From NCBI GenBank assembly GCA_002438075.1, contig DJSQ01000217.1, forward strand, positions 1-38,337: a DNA stretch of 38,337 nucleotides, given 5' to 3'. A program made the translations under genes and the position numbers. The stretch is from Clostridiales bacterium UBA6330 (GTDB lineage Bacteria; Bacillota; Clostridia; Oscillospirales; CAG-272). Every line of letters starts with the position of its first letter. Position 1 is the first letter of the stretch. The notes beneath the pieces are model-generated. The model had not been told where the DNA came from, did not search any database, and saw only the letters and a program-made list of their open reading frames with translations. This document shows, piece after piece, positions 1 through 7,384 of this stretch.

Positions 1-2
1 TC

Positions 3-752
3 AGCTACGATGACGGAGATGCACGCGACCGTCGGCTGGCGGAGTTGTTTCGACGCTATGGGGTGAAGGCAACCTTTCATCTCATCAGCGGGCACTATCG
101 GGAGATGGGCGCCGGGGAACGGCGGGAGATTGCAAAGCTGTACGAGGGGCATGAGATTTCCTGCCACACGCTCGGACACGGCTGGGGAACCATGATGCCG
201 CCGATGTCGCTGGTTCGGGAAATTGCCGAGGACCGAAAGATTTTGGAGGACATTGCAGGCTATCCGATGGTCGGAATGTCCTATCCCTTCGGCGCATACA
301 GCGCGGATGTGGAGAATGTTCTGCGTGCCTGCGGGCTTCGGTATTGCCGCACCACGCTGAACACGTCGAATTTTGATCTGCCGGAGGATTTCCTTGCATG
401 GCATCCGACCTGCCACCACAAAAACGCGCAGGAGCCGTGTCAAAGGTTTCTGGATTTGTTGGATGTGGAATGGTCGTCACCTTTGCTTTACATCTGGGGG
501 CACAGCTTTGAATTGAAAACCGAAACGGATTGGGAGACGATGGAAGCCTTGGTGCGGTCGCTGGCGGGAAACCCGAAAATCTGGTATGCGACCAATGCGG
601 AGATTTATGATTATGTATCCGCACAGCATGCCCTGCGAATCTCCTGTGACGAAACGGTTTTCTATAATCCGTCTGCCATTCCGGTCTGGGTGGAGAAGGA
701 CAAAGCCCGTATCATTGAAATTCCGGCAGGCGAAACAGTTTGCCTGAAATGA
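3..752 (+). CDS. Polysaccharide deacetylase (NodB/CE4 type), 5'-truncated by window edge
   Basis: The reading frame is open to the window edge, so the N-terminus is missing. Translating from base 3 gives SYDDGDARDRRL followed by GVKATFHL, the first NodB motif with its paired aspartates. About 50 residues later comes CHTLGHGWG, matching the second motif (H-S/T-x-x-H), whose histidines bind the catalytic metal. In this family these residues support removal of acetyl groups from polysaccharide or peptidoglycan. An internal TTG at 45 could be mistaken for the start, but it lies after the DDG motif and would remove it. Location cannot be judged because any signal peptide lies outside the window. 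Downstream are sugar-phosphate genes on the same strand. The family is confident; the substrate is unknown. Confidence 0.85.
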   Translation, partial: SYDDGDARDRRLAELFRRYGVKATFHLISGHYREMGAGERREIAKLYEGHEISCHTLGHGWGTMMPPMSLVREIAEDRKILEDIAGYPMVGMSYPFGAYSADVENVLRACGLRYCRTTLNTSNFDLPEDFLAWHPTCHHKNAQEPCQRFLDLLDVEWSSPLLYIWGHSFELKTETDWETMEALVRSLAGNPKIWYATNAEIYDYVSAQHALRISCDETVFYNPSAIPVWVEKDKARIIEIPAGETVCLK

Positions 753-810
753 AAGGAGATTACGAAAGAGAAATTCCTATGTCTCGCGGATCAACTGTAT
801 CGTTTAGAAA

Positions 811-1110
811 TTGCTGCTGAGTTCTTTTTTCTCTTGCGGCGCAACAGAGGTTTACCGCTATTGCGGCAAGCAGCTCGGTCGGGGGCTTTCCATCCTGATT
901 GACCTGTTCAATCCGGAGGCAATCGTCATCGGCAGTATTTTCACCCGCTCGGAGAACCTGTTGCGGGAGGAAGCGGAACGCATCATCCGAAAAGAGGCGC
1001 TCCCCATGTCGGCGGCGGTCTGTTCCATCCGCACCGCGCAGTTGGGAAACGCCATCTGAGACTATGCCGCGATTGCGGTCGCGGAGGAAGCACGGAGGGA
1101 AAACAAATGA
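811..1110 (+). pseudogene. Decayed ROK-family sugar kinase, C-terminal remnant
   Basis: The translation contains LGRGLSILIDLFNPEAIVIG, typical of the C-terminal third of ROK kinases, but the N-terminal ATP-binding and catalytic part is absent: upstream in this frame is a TAG at 805. The frame is also broken by TGA at 1057-1059 inside LGNAI-stop-DYAAIAVA, where the family normally has Gly (GGA to TGA would explain it). Beyond that stop the frame stays open for 16 codons to TGA at 1108, which overlaps the ATG of the next gene as ATGA. That overlap is what remains of an intact, translationally coupled gene pair. UGA recoding is unlikely because TGA ends many genes here. A short C-terminal peptide might still be made, but a working kinase is not plausible. 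Confidence 0.75.
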
Positions 1111-1739
1111 ATTATATCGAACTGCTCGGCAAGCGGTATCCCGCTTTGACGGACTGCCTGCCGGAAATTGAACGCGCCACGGAAGCTATCGTTACCATGC
1201 ACCGCGCGGGTGCAAAGCTGCTCCTGTGCGGCAACGGCGGGAGCGCGGCGGACTGCGGACACATTGTGGGCGAGTTGGAGAAAGGCTTTCTCTCCAAGCG
1301 CCCGCTGTCTGAGACGGCGCAAAAGAAACTGCTTGACGCGGGCATACCCGCCGAGATGACGGCAAAATTCCAACAGGGACTGTGCGCCATCTCCCTGCCC
1401 GAACAGAGCGCCATTCTCAGCGCGTTTGCAAACGACGTAGAGCCGAAACTGGTCTACGCGCAGACCGTTCTTGCCTGCGCGCGGGCGGGGGATGTGTTCC
1501 TCGGAATCTCTACATCCGGCAACTCCGAAAATGTTGTCCTCGCCGCCAAAACCGCAAAGGCGGTCGGCATCACCGCAATCGGCTTGACAGGCGCGGCGGG
1601 CGGAAAACTGGCAGAAATCTGCGACATCGCCATCCGCGTTCCAGCGACCGAGACCTTTATGGCGCAGGAGTATCATCTGCCCGTCTACCATGCCATTTGC
1701 GCGGAGGTCGAGCGGAGACTGTTTGATACGGACCGCTGA
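1107..1739 (+). CDS. SIS-domain phosphosugar isomerase (GmhA/phosphoheptose isomerase-like)
   Basis: This 210-residue protein has the SIS signature LLCGNGGSAADCGHIVGEL at about 37-55, a second phosphate-binding segment FLGISTSGNSENV at about 131-143, and ETFMAQEYHLPVYHAICAEVE near the end, as in GmhA-type D-sedoheptulose-7-phosphate isomerases. The family binds a sugar phosphate and interconverts ketose and aldose phosphates. A loop of about 40 residues after the first motif (KGFLSKRPLSE onward) is longer than in classical GmhA and resembles SIS proteins paired with ROK kinases. Its ATG overlaps the stop of the ruined ROK kinase. It is cytoplasmic. The true substrate is not evident, and a role in heptose synthesis should not be assumed. 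Confidence 0.85.
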   Translation: MNYIELLGKRYPALTDCLPEIERATEAIVTMHRAGAKLLLCGNGGSAADCGHIVGELEKGFLSKRPLSETAQKKLLDAGIPAEMTAKFQQGLCAISLPEQSAILSAFANDVEPKLVYAQTVLACARAGDVFLGISTSGNSENVVLAAKTAKAVGITAIGLTGAAGGKLAEICDIAIRVPATETFMAQEYHLPVYHAICAEVERRLFDTDR

Positions 1740-1775
1740 AGATGATGGAAGCCTAAATATTGTTCCTGAATGTAT

Positions 1776-1822
1776 AGCAAGCAGACTTTAGCCCTAATCG
1801 GTTCGGTCTGCTTGCTCTTTTT
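1776..1822 (+). terminator. Rho-independent terminator after the SIS gene
   Basis: AGCAAGCAGAC (1776-1786) pairs perfectly over 11 bases with GTCTGCTTGCT (1806-1816), followed by CTTTTT. It closes region A. Confidence 0.85.
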
Positions 1823-1852
1823 ATAAAAAAACTTTTCCAATGTTGCAAAAGC

Positions 1853-1878
1853 TGTTACATCGATATGTTACACTGTAA
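1853..1878 (+). promoter_or_regulatory. Possible operator upstream of the small HTH gene
   Basis: The heptamer TGTTACA occurs twice in direct orientation (1853-1859 and 1866-1872), and the second copy is part of the palindrome TTACACTGTAA (1868-1878). The pair lies just before the HTH gene at 1909, where an autoregulatory operator would be expected. This rests on repeat structure alone. Confidence 0.3.
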
Positions 1879-1908
1879 TCATCAGGCAGAGAAAGGAGGA
1901 CAGCACAC

Positions 1909-2145
1909 ATGACACCGCTTGACCGCAGATGGAAGATGCTTGAAGTCTTGTTGCACCGGAGACGGAATACCGTTAATTCCCTTGCGCTCGAATTTGGCGT
2001 TTCCCGCTTTACGGTTATGCGAGATATCCGTGCGTTGTCCTGCACATTCCCGATCTATACCAATCACGGTGGAGACGGAGGGGTATACATCCAAGACGGA
2101 TACCAGCTTGGTATGATCGTTCCCGCCGTGAAAATCGTTTCATAG
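1909..2145 (+). CDS. Stand-alone helix-turn-helix protein (HTH_11/DeoR-WYL N-terminal type)
   Basis: This 78-residue protein consists almost entirely of a winged helix: LALEFGVSRFTVMRDIRALS (about 26-45) is the helix-turn-helix and GGDGGVYIQDGYQLG (about 54-68) the wing. It matches the N-terminal DNA-binding part of DeoR/WYL regulators but has no sensor domain. The start follows a good GAAAGGAGGACAG ribosome binding site. Short stand-alone HTH proteins of this kind are, from memory, common in Clostridia mobile elements near recombinase genes, but no recombinase is visible. It may repress its own small operon through the repeats at 1853-1878, or be the cut-down remnant of a longer regulator. 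Its stop codon lies inside the left arm of a large hairpin. Confidence 0.65.
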   Translation: MTPLDRRWKMLEVLLHRRRNTVNSLALEFGVSRFTVMRDIRALSCTFPIYTNHGGDGGVYIQDGYQLGMIVPAVKIVS

Positions 2146-2191
2146 AACATCCTCACAAAATCATTGTGGGGAATTTCTATGAAATGATTTT
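2131..2191. repeat. Long two-part inverted repeat/hairpin
   Basis: The 17-base left arm (2131-2147) is the inverse complement of 2175-2191 with a single G:T mismatch that still pairs in RNA. Inside it a second stem pairs 2151-2157 with 2165-2171, also with one wobble. The structure spans the end of the HTH gene (stop at 2143-2145) and the leader of the next small gene. There is no long T-run, so it is not a standard terminator. It could be an mRNA-stabilising hairpin, an attenuator or a recombination/MITE-like site. Confidence 0.7.
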
Positions 2192-2239
2192 ACAACCGTA
2201 ATATTGCAAATGGAGAGAATCGAAAGGAGAGATTTATAT

Positions 2240-2431
2240 ATGAGTAAGCACCCCACCCAATTTCCCGCATGGCAGATCAGGGCAGGGCGGGATATGGATT
2301 CCATTCTCCGTTACGCCTACTGCCGGAATCTGCTCCGGCTGTTGCTGGAAATGGAACTGCTGACCGCCGCGGAGCACGACCGCATTGTCTCCGCTTGTGC
2401 AGCCCGGTTTGGCGTGCGAGCGTATGTCTGA
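2240..2431 (+). CDS. Small unknown protein (63 aa), possible mobile-element cargo
   Basis: ATG at 2240 is preferred because it follows AAAGGAGAG with good spacing; an earlier in-frame ATG at 2210 lacks such a site. The product, beginning MSKHPTQFPAWQIRAGRD, is soluble and helical with a Leu-rich centre (NLLRLLLEMELL at about 30-41) and no signal peptide. I do not recognise a named family. It resembles the tiny ORFs that accompany HTH proteins in Clostridia integrative elements, but that is an impression. It follows the HTH gene and hairpin and probably shares their transcript. Confidence 0.55.
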   Translation: MSKHPTQFPAWQIRAGRDMDSILRYAYCRNLLRLLLEMELLTAAEHDRIVSACAARFGVRAYV

Positions 2432-2579
2432 GCTGCTCATTTTTCGATTTGTTCCCGTTTGGGCTGGATATTTGCGCGGATTTGTGGTATTGTTGTATCC
2501 CTTTTCATCAGGTGTCCCTTACACTTTTGTTATATCTGTTTGCATATTCACGGATACCGCAAGGGCGGCTTGCGCAATG

Positions 2580-3389
2580 CTATTGAATCCGGTGGGAATT
2601 TCTGTATTCACCGGGCGTTTCTCCGGTGTGGTATTTGAAAAACTTGACGAATTTGTTTGTGGAAGGCAGACCAATCAGGGCACCGATTCGTTCACAGGAA
2701 TAATTGGTCATCTGCAAAAAGCTCTTGGCGCAGGAGAGCTTTTCCTCGGTAATCAGCTGCTTGATGTTTGAGCCGTTGCATTGGCGCAGCACGCGGCAAA
2801 GGTAGTCCTTGTTGTAATTCATGGCTGCGCTGATTTTTCCGACCGTCAGCTCCTCCGACACATGGTCGCTGATGTATTTGCACACGCTGTCGTAAATTTC
2901 CTGCTTGCTCTTTTCGGTCAGGATATGGCGACCGATTTCGTCCATCATGAGCGTCAGCATGGCATCATAGTAATAGTGCGGCTTGGTGTGGTGTGCCATA
3001 TGGACGTGAATCTGATTCAGCATTGGCGAAAGCGTTCCCGTCACGGTTGCGGATACACCATCGGGAAGCAGGCGGAAGAAGGGAAAGTCGTCGCATTCAA
3101 AGGTGACTATCCAGACCGTTCCCGACTGCGGCTGCTCCTCGGTGGCAATCAGGGTGTTCGGGGCGGTCAGGAGGAGCATATCGTTTTCCAGCACGACAGT
3201 CTTTCTTTTATTGACCCGAAGACTGACACGACCATCGGAAACGAAGATCAGGCAATAACGGGTCATTAAGGTATCCTTCCAAGCCCATGCCGCACTGTTT
3301 GTTTGGATTTTCGCACAATCCCAGAACGAAAAGGAAATAAATTCCTGCTCTCTGCGGTAGGTATCGTCTGTTTTCAGAATCTTAATCAT
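2580..3389 (-). CDS. AraC-family transcriptional regulator next to the GH32 operon
   Basis: The start at 3389 gives 269 residues beginning MIKILKTDDTYRREQEF and follows GCAAGGAGCAAGCCG; the frame is open further upstream, but that part covers the promoter. The N-terminal ~150 residues form a beta-rich ligand-binding region of the AraC type. The C-terminal ~100 contain two HTH motifs: LTVGKISAAMNYNKDYLCRV and, near the end, IGLPSTNKFVKFFKYHTGETP, the usual AraC signature region. It is divergent from the GH32 gene, 249 bases away, the classic place for a local activator of sugar use. It has a perfect consensus promoter, so a steady supply of regulator is likely, with the effector (perhaps a fructo-oligosaccharide) controlling activity. 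Confidence 0.9.
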   Translation of the reverse strand: MIKILKTDDTYRREQEFISFSFWDCAKIQTNSAAWAWKDTLMTRYCLIFVSDGRVSLRVNKRKTVVLENDMLLLTAPNTLIATEEQPQSGTVWIVTFECDDFPFFRLLPDGVSATVTGTLSPMLNQIHVHMAHHTKPHYYYDAMLTLMMDEIGRHILTEKSKQEIYDSVCKYISDHVSEELTVGKISAAMNYNKDYLCRVLRQCNGSNIKQLITEEKLSCAKSFLQMTNYSCERIGALIGLPSTNKFVKFFKYHTGETPGEYRNSHRIQ

Positions 3390-3435
3390 CGGCTTGCTCC
3401 TTGCAAAAAGTACAATCCTTCGGTATGTTGACTCT

Positions 3436-3464
3436 ATTATATAGGAATAGTGATAAAATGTCAA
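3436..3464 (-). promoter_or_regulatory. Perfect sigma-70 promoter of the AraC gene
   Basis: On the minus strand TTGACA (3464-3459) and TATAAT (3441-3436) are separated by exactly 17 bases: every consensus position matches. Transcription would begin near 3429, giving a leader of about 40 bases. Confidence 0.9.
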
Positions 3465-3567
3465 GGTGTAAATGAAAAACAGAGCACAAAAAATGCGTGT
3501 TTTCACCGCTTTGTTTGGAATTCCTTGAAAGAGGTCGTATTTTCGTACACGAGATTCGTTTTTGCAC

Positions 3568-3596
3568 TTGCTTTTTGAGGAACGGTTTGCTATACT
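3568..3596 (+). promoter_or_regulatory. Promoter of the GH32 operon
   Basis: TTGCTT (3568-3573), 17-base spacer, TATACT (3591-3596). The weak -35 fits dependence on the divergently encoded AraC activator. The 100 bases upstream hold possible AraC half-sites (TCGTA at 3535 and 3543, palindrome GGAATTCC near 3518), which are weak evidence. Confidence 0.75.
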
Positions 3597-3638
3597 TATG
3601 ACAGAAGGCTGAAAAAGGAGAGACTGAACAGAACCGTT

Positions 3639-5222
3639 ATGACCATTACGATTGAGAAAAAGTATATTGCGATTCCGATCAACAACCACGCGGTCTCAAA
3701 GAAGCTGTGCTTTTGGGAGGAGGCTCCCGACAGGGAGCTGGTGATGGATTTCGACTGCAAGCTCGACGCGGTGAAGCCGCAATACGTATCCTATATTGAC
3801 GTTTCCCGCTACCGTGGGAAAACCCTTATCTGTGACAGCGTTCCGCACATGGAGTTTACGCTGACGCAGTGCGACGAAAAGGCGCTTGACGGGCTGTATC
3901 GGGAGGAATACCGTCCCATGGTCCATTTCACGCCACAAATCGGCTGGCTCAACGACCCGAACGGAATGATTTGCTACCACGGGGTTTACCATATGTTCTA
4001 CCAGTACAACCCGTGCGGAACCGAGTGGGGGAATATGCACTGGGGGCACGCGGTCAGTCGGGATTTGCTGCACTGGGAGGAAAAGGACATTGCGCTGTTT
4101 CCGGATGAGATGGGGACCATGTATTCCGGCTCGGCAATCGAGGACCTCGGCAACGTCACGGGGCTGGGGACGGGAGAAACGGGACCGATGCTGTTGTTTT
4201 ACACTGCGGCGGGCGATCGGACGCTGCTGTCGGCGGGAAAATGCCGCACGCAATGTCTGGCATACTCCAATGATGGCGGGGAGACCTTTGTAAAGTATCG
4301 GGGGAATCCGATTCTCGGAAAGGTCGAGAGCTACAACCGCGACCCGAAAATCGTGTGGGTGGAGGAAATCGGCAAGTACCTGATGGCGCTCTACCTCGCG
4401 GAGGACCGCTACGGGCTGTTCACCTCGGAGAATCTGCTGGATTGGAGCCTTTTACAGGAGCTACGGATTGCAAACGAATCGGAATGTCCGGACCTTTACT
4501 GCTTCCGTCTCAGCGGAAAGTCCTATTGGGTGCTGATCGGTGCTTCGGACAAGTACCTTGTCGGCGTGTTCAAGGGCGGCAGGTTCGTTCCGCAAACGCA
4601 GGAGCGTCAGCTTTGCTATTCGCCGTTCAACTATGCGGGGCAAAGCTTTTCGGGAATGCAGGACGGCAGGGTTATCCGCATGACATGGGAGAAGCTGAAA
4701 ATGCCCTGCGTGCGCGTGCCGAACCAGATGAGCATTCCGATGGAGATGAAGCTCAGGGCAGGGGAGATGGGCTGTTACCTGACCGCGTATCCGATTGCGG
4801 AGATCAGTCAGCTGTACGCGGATACGCAGGAGCTGGTCGGACAACGGCTGGAGGCTCCGATTGAGCTGCCGCTGGAGCGGGCAGCCTATGATATCAGACT
4901 GATTACGGAATACGGAGCGGGCATGACGCTGGAGCTGTTCGGTCATACCCTGCGGATTGACACACAGGAAAACTGTGTTGCGTTCGGCAAGCTCCGAATT
5001 CCGATCAGCGGCGACAGGGAGCGGGTGGATATTCGGGTGATTGCAGACAGCTGTTCCCTTGAGGTGTTTGCGGATGAGGGGCGGTTTTACGCAACGCTTT
5101 ATGCGGTCTGCGATTACAATCTGCCCTATCTGAGGCTGACCGCACAGGAAAACGGAACCCTGCTCAAAACGCTTACCTGCCACCGCCTCGCATCCATACA
5201 CGGGGAGGTGGAGAACGTATAA
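3639..5222 (+). CDS. GH32 beta-fructosidase (levanase/inulinase/invertase family), cytoplasmic
   Basis: This 527-residue protein carries the GH32 catalytic motifs in order: WLNDPNG (103-109, nucleophile Asp106), NRDPK (233-237, transition-state Asp235) and SECPDLY (281-287, acid/base Glu282). The family hydrolyses terminal beta-fructofuranosyl bonds of sucrose, inulin or levan. About 95 residues precede the propeller, resembling the small N-terminal beta domain of some Bacteroidota GH32 enzymes. A C-terminal beta-sandwich ends with the conserved DSCSLEVFADEG. There is no signal peptide, so it should act on imported oligosaccharides. The ribosome binding site (AAAAAGGAGAG, about 3611-3621) lies farther than usual (~18 bases) from the ATG. 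It is the first gene of an operon ending with a PfkB kinase. Confidence 0.92.
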   Translation: MTITIEKKYIAIPINNHAVSKKLCFWEEAPDRELVMDFDCKLDAVKPQYVSYIDVSRYRGKTLICDSVPHMEFTLTQCDEKALDGLYREEYRPMVHFTPQIGWLNDPNGMICYHGVYHMFYQYNPCGTEWGNMHWGHAVSRDLLHWEEKDIALFPDEMGTMYSGSAIEDLGNVTGLGTGETGPMLLFYTAAGDRTLLSAGKCRTQCLAYSNDGGETFVKYRGNPILGKVESYNRDPKIVWVEEIGKYLMALYLAEDRYGLFTSENLLDWSLLQELRIANESECPDLYCFRLSGKSYWVLIGASDKYLVGVFKGGRFVPQTQERQLCYSPFNYAGQSFSGMQDGRVIRMTWEKLKMPCVRVPNQMSIPMEMKLRAGEMGCYLTAYPIAEISQLYADTQELVGQRLEAPIELPLERAAYDIRLITEYGAGMTLELFGHTLRIDTQENCVAFGKLRIPISGDRERVDIRVIADSCSLEVFADEGRFYATLYAVCDYNLPYLRLTAQENGTLLKTLTCHRLASIHGEVENV

Positions 5223-5272
5223 CTGACGGCGCACCCAAAACCATATTTTTTCAGAAAAAGGAGCAAACCAAA

Positions 5273-5389
5273 ATGAAAAAAGCATATCAAACGGCAGTGT
5301 TGGAATTCATTGATGTAACCTCGGATGTCCTGACCGACAGCGGAGATGTTCTGATGGATGCGTCGGTCTTTGAAACCCCTCAGCTTTGA
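5273..5389 (+). CDS. 38-residue peptide, copy 1 (MKKxYxTA family)
   Basis: ATG at 5273 follows AAAAAGGAGCAAACCAAA, a strong ribosome binding site, and the frame runs 38 codons to TGA at 5389. The peptide begins MKKAYQTAVLEFIDVTSDVL and ends ASVFETPQL; it is acidic after the first few residues and has no hydrophobic core that could be a signal peptide. A second peptide with the same layout (MKKEYRTAQMCVIPTDEADL) is encoded at 23570 in the other operon. Both share MKK-x-Y-x-TA, an Ile/Val-rich stretch, a Leu then Ser/Asp region (SGD / SDGN) and a Met-Asp/Glu-rich end. It sits between the GH32 and LamG genes, 17 bases before the latter. Short peptides beginning MKKxY are widespread in gut anaerobes but have no function I know. 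There is no modification enzyme nearby. Confidence 0.7.
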   Translation: MKKAYQTAVLEFIDVTSDVLTDSGDVLMDASVFETPQL

Positions 5390-5406
5390 GAACGGAGGAA
5401 GAAAAC

Positions 5407-7377
5407 ATGAAACGGATTATTTGCAGGACGATCGGCTTTTTGCTTGCCATTTGTTTAACGGCTCCGCTTTCCCCGATTTTCACGGCTCACGCGGCGGAGA
5501 CGGCTTCGGAAACGGACGACGGCTGGACCTATCTTGATTTCGCCACCGACTTCGGAGCCTATACCTATGAGGACAACGACGGAGACGGTGTAATCAAAAC
5601 CACCGACAAGGCGCTGTTTGCCAACTCCTTTGCGGGAGCCGCGGCATATGACAGAACTCCGAGCTACAATACCTATTTGCTGTCGGAGGACAATCGGGTT
5701 CTGACAATCGGGGTGCCTGCCGATCGCTCGGCTTCCACCGGAAACGGCGGTGTTTATTCGGATGCGCACAAGCTGGAGGCGGGAAAGGAATACATCGTCA
5801 GTGTAAAGGTAAAGTATGCTTCTGCATATACGGACACGACCTACACAAACCGTTCTGCCGCGGCAGCTATGGTATTCGGAATCACAGGCGTTGAGGACGG
5901 CACATGGAAGTCTCCGTGGAGTGCCAACTGCTATACGGCAATGTATCATCGCGGAAACAGTAGTGACGCGATGCGGATTTTTCCGATCGGCTATACAGGC
6001 TCTTCCGTTCAGGCAAACACACAAATCGGCAATACTCTGACAAACAGCTTGAAAAGCTCGACCGACTGGATTGAGATATCCGTTCACATCACCAAGACGG
6101 GAATCCTTGAAATGTATCTGAACGGTGTTTTTCTCGGTCTCTCGGATGAATCCGCTGTTTGGCAGGGCGGAAAGCTCGGCTTGGTGACCTATGGCTTGTA
6201 TGCGGCGAATGGCGGAATCCGGTTTACCGACTACAAGTACAAGGAGGTAACGGAAAGCGCGCCCGTGTCGAAGGCTTCCTTTACGCAGCTTCGGGCGCTG
6301 ACCTATATAGGAAACGGAACCGATACATGGAAAACCGAAGCTGATACCGATGGTGCAACCGTTTGGGTGCAGGACCGCACCGAGACCACGACCGTACATG
6401 ATACCCTTGCGGTGGCAGACAATGTAACGCTGGAAAAGGGCAAGGCGTACACGGTTGAGGTGCAGGTGAAGTTTGATGAAGCCTACGCATCGGGAAAATC
6501 GCGGGGCGCGGGCTTGGCAATCGGCACCTTTGGCGAAAGCTGGGAAAGCGGTACGACCGCATATGCGGCGATGATCGACAGAGCAACGGGAACGAAGAAG
6601 CACATTCGGATGTATGACCAAAAAATTTATACCGATATTCAGATCACAACCGGCAGAGCGTTTACGGAGGCGGAGCTGGCTTCCACGGATTGGTTTACCA
6701 TTCGCATAACCATTACCGAGGACGGCTTTATGACGCTTTACCTGAACGGAGAAAAGATTGGGGAGTCCTGCGGCGGCTTCTCGGGCGGTCAGTTGGCGCT
6801 CAATACCTACGGTGTGGCAACAAGGGTCTCCTTCAAAAATCTCTGTTATACCGAAGGCGTTGTGTCCGCAGAGGACGGATGCTTTGATTACATCGGGACC
6901 TCGGTCCGTTACGGCGAGAAATCGGGAATTCGGGTCAAGAGCTTCATTTCCTCGGAGCTGACCAATGCTACCTGTGAGCGGGACGGCTACCGCGTAACGG
7001 AATACGGAACGCTGGTGGCGAAGGTCTCGGGGCTCTATGTTCCCGCGCTGACGCTCGGTGCGGACGGCGTGAAGCGGGCGGTTGCCTACAACAGCGCCGA
7101 CGGAACCGACGTGGCATTTGAACGCACGGAGAACGGCGTGTTCTATACCGTAGCGCTTTATAACATCTCCGACCCGACCGCACTGTATGCCTTCCGTGCC
7201 TATTACGTCAAGGAATATGCCGACGGAACAACCGAGGTCTGCTACATCAACAGCTACGGCAATTCCAACCAGAATGTGAAATGCCTGCGTGACATTGCCG
7301 CGCAGATTCGCGGCGGTGCGGAATATGAAACGCTTACCGCCTCGGAAAAAGACTATATCGACAGTCTGCTCGGCTGA
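5407..7377 (+). CDS. Secreted protein with two LamG/concanavalin-like domains and a C-terminal beta domain
   Basis: Start 5407 follows GGAGGAAGAAAAC and yields a signal peptide: MKRIICRT, a hydrophobic core to about residue 25, and cleavage after AHA. An ATG-less upstream extension would overlap the peptide gene. The 656-residue product has two related jelly-roll domains. The first (~35-285) contains STDWIEISVHITKTG and MYLNGVFLGLSDES. The second (~290-485) contains STDWFTIRITITEDG and LYLNGEKIGES. Such folds usually bind glycans or, in DUF1080-like members, cleave them. A C-terminal domain (~490-656) starting FDYIGTSVRYGEKSGIRVKS recurs, from memory, in Clostridia surface proteins without known role. 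No anchor is visible, so it may be released. The second domain resembles that of the protein at 9342. Confidence 0.75.
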   Translation: MKRIICRTIGFLLAICLTAPLSPIFTAHAAETASETDDGWTYLDFATDFGAYTYEDNDGDGVIKTTDKALFANSFAGAAAYDRTPSYNTYLLSEDNRVLTIGVPADRSASTGNGGVYSDAHKLEAGKEYIVSVKVKYASAYTDTTYTNRSAAAAMVFGITGVEDGTWKSPWSANCYTAMYHRGNSSDAMRIFPIGYTGSSVQANTQIGNTLTNSLKSSTDWIEISVHITKTGILEMYLNGVFLGLSDESAVWQGGKLGLVTYGLYAANGGIRFTDYKYKEVTESAPVSKASFTQLRALTYIGNGTDTWKTEADTDGATVWVQDRTETTTVHDTLAVADNVTLEKGKAYTVEVQVKFDEAYASGKSRGAGLAIGTFGESWESGTTAYAAMIDRATGTKKHIRMYDQKIYTDIQITTGRAFTEAELASTDWFTIRITITEDGFMTLYLNGEKIGESCGGFSGGQLALNTYGVATRVSFKNLCYTEGVVSAEDGCFDYIGTSVRYGEKSGIRVKSFISSELTNATCERDGYRVTEYGTLVAKVSGLYVPALTLGADGVKRAVAYNSADGTDVAFERTENGVFYTVALYNISDPTALYAFRAYYVKEYADGTTEVCYINSYGNSNQNVKCLRDIAAQIRGGAEYETLTASEKDYIDSLLG

Positions 7378-7384
7378 TTTCGCA

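Noticed and set aside
1057..1059. UGA read as an amino acid (recoding)
   Set aside because: TGA is the normal end of many genes here (for example 752, 12356, 16154). A single GGA to TGA change in a decayed gene is the simpler explanation.
2559..2575. Hairpin CGCAAG/CTTGCG near the end of the first AraC gene as a terminator
   Set aside because: Only a six-base stem and no T-run on either strand; not convincing.
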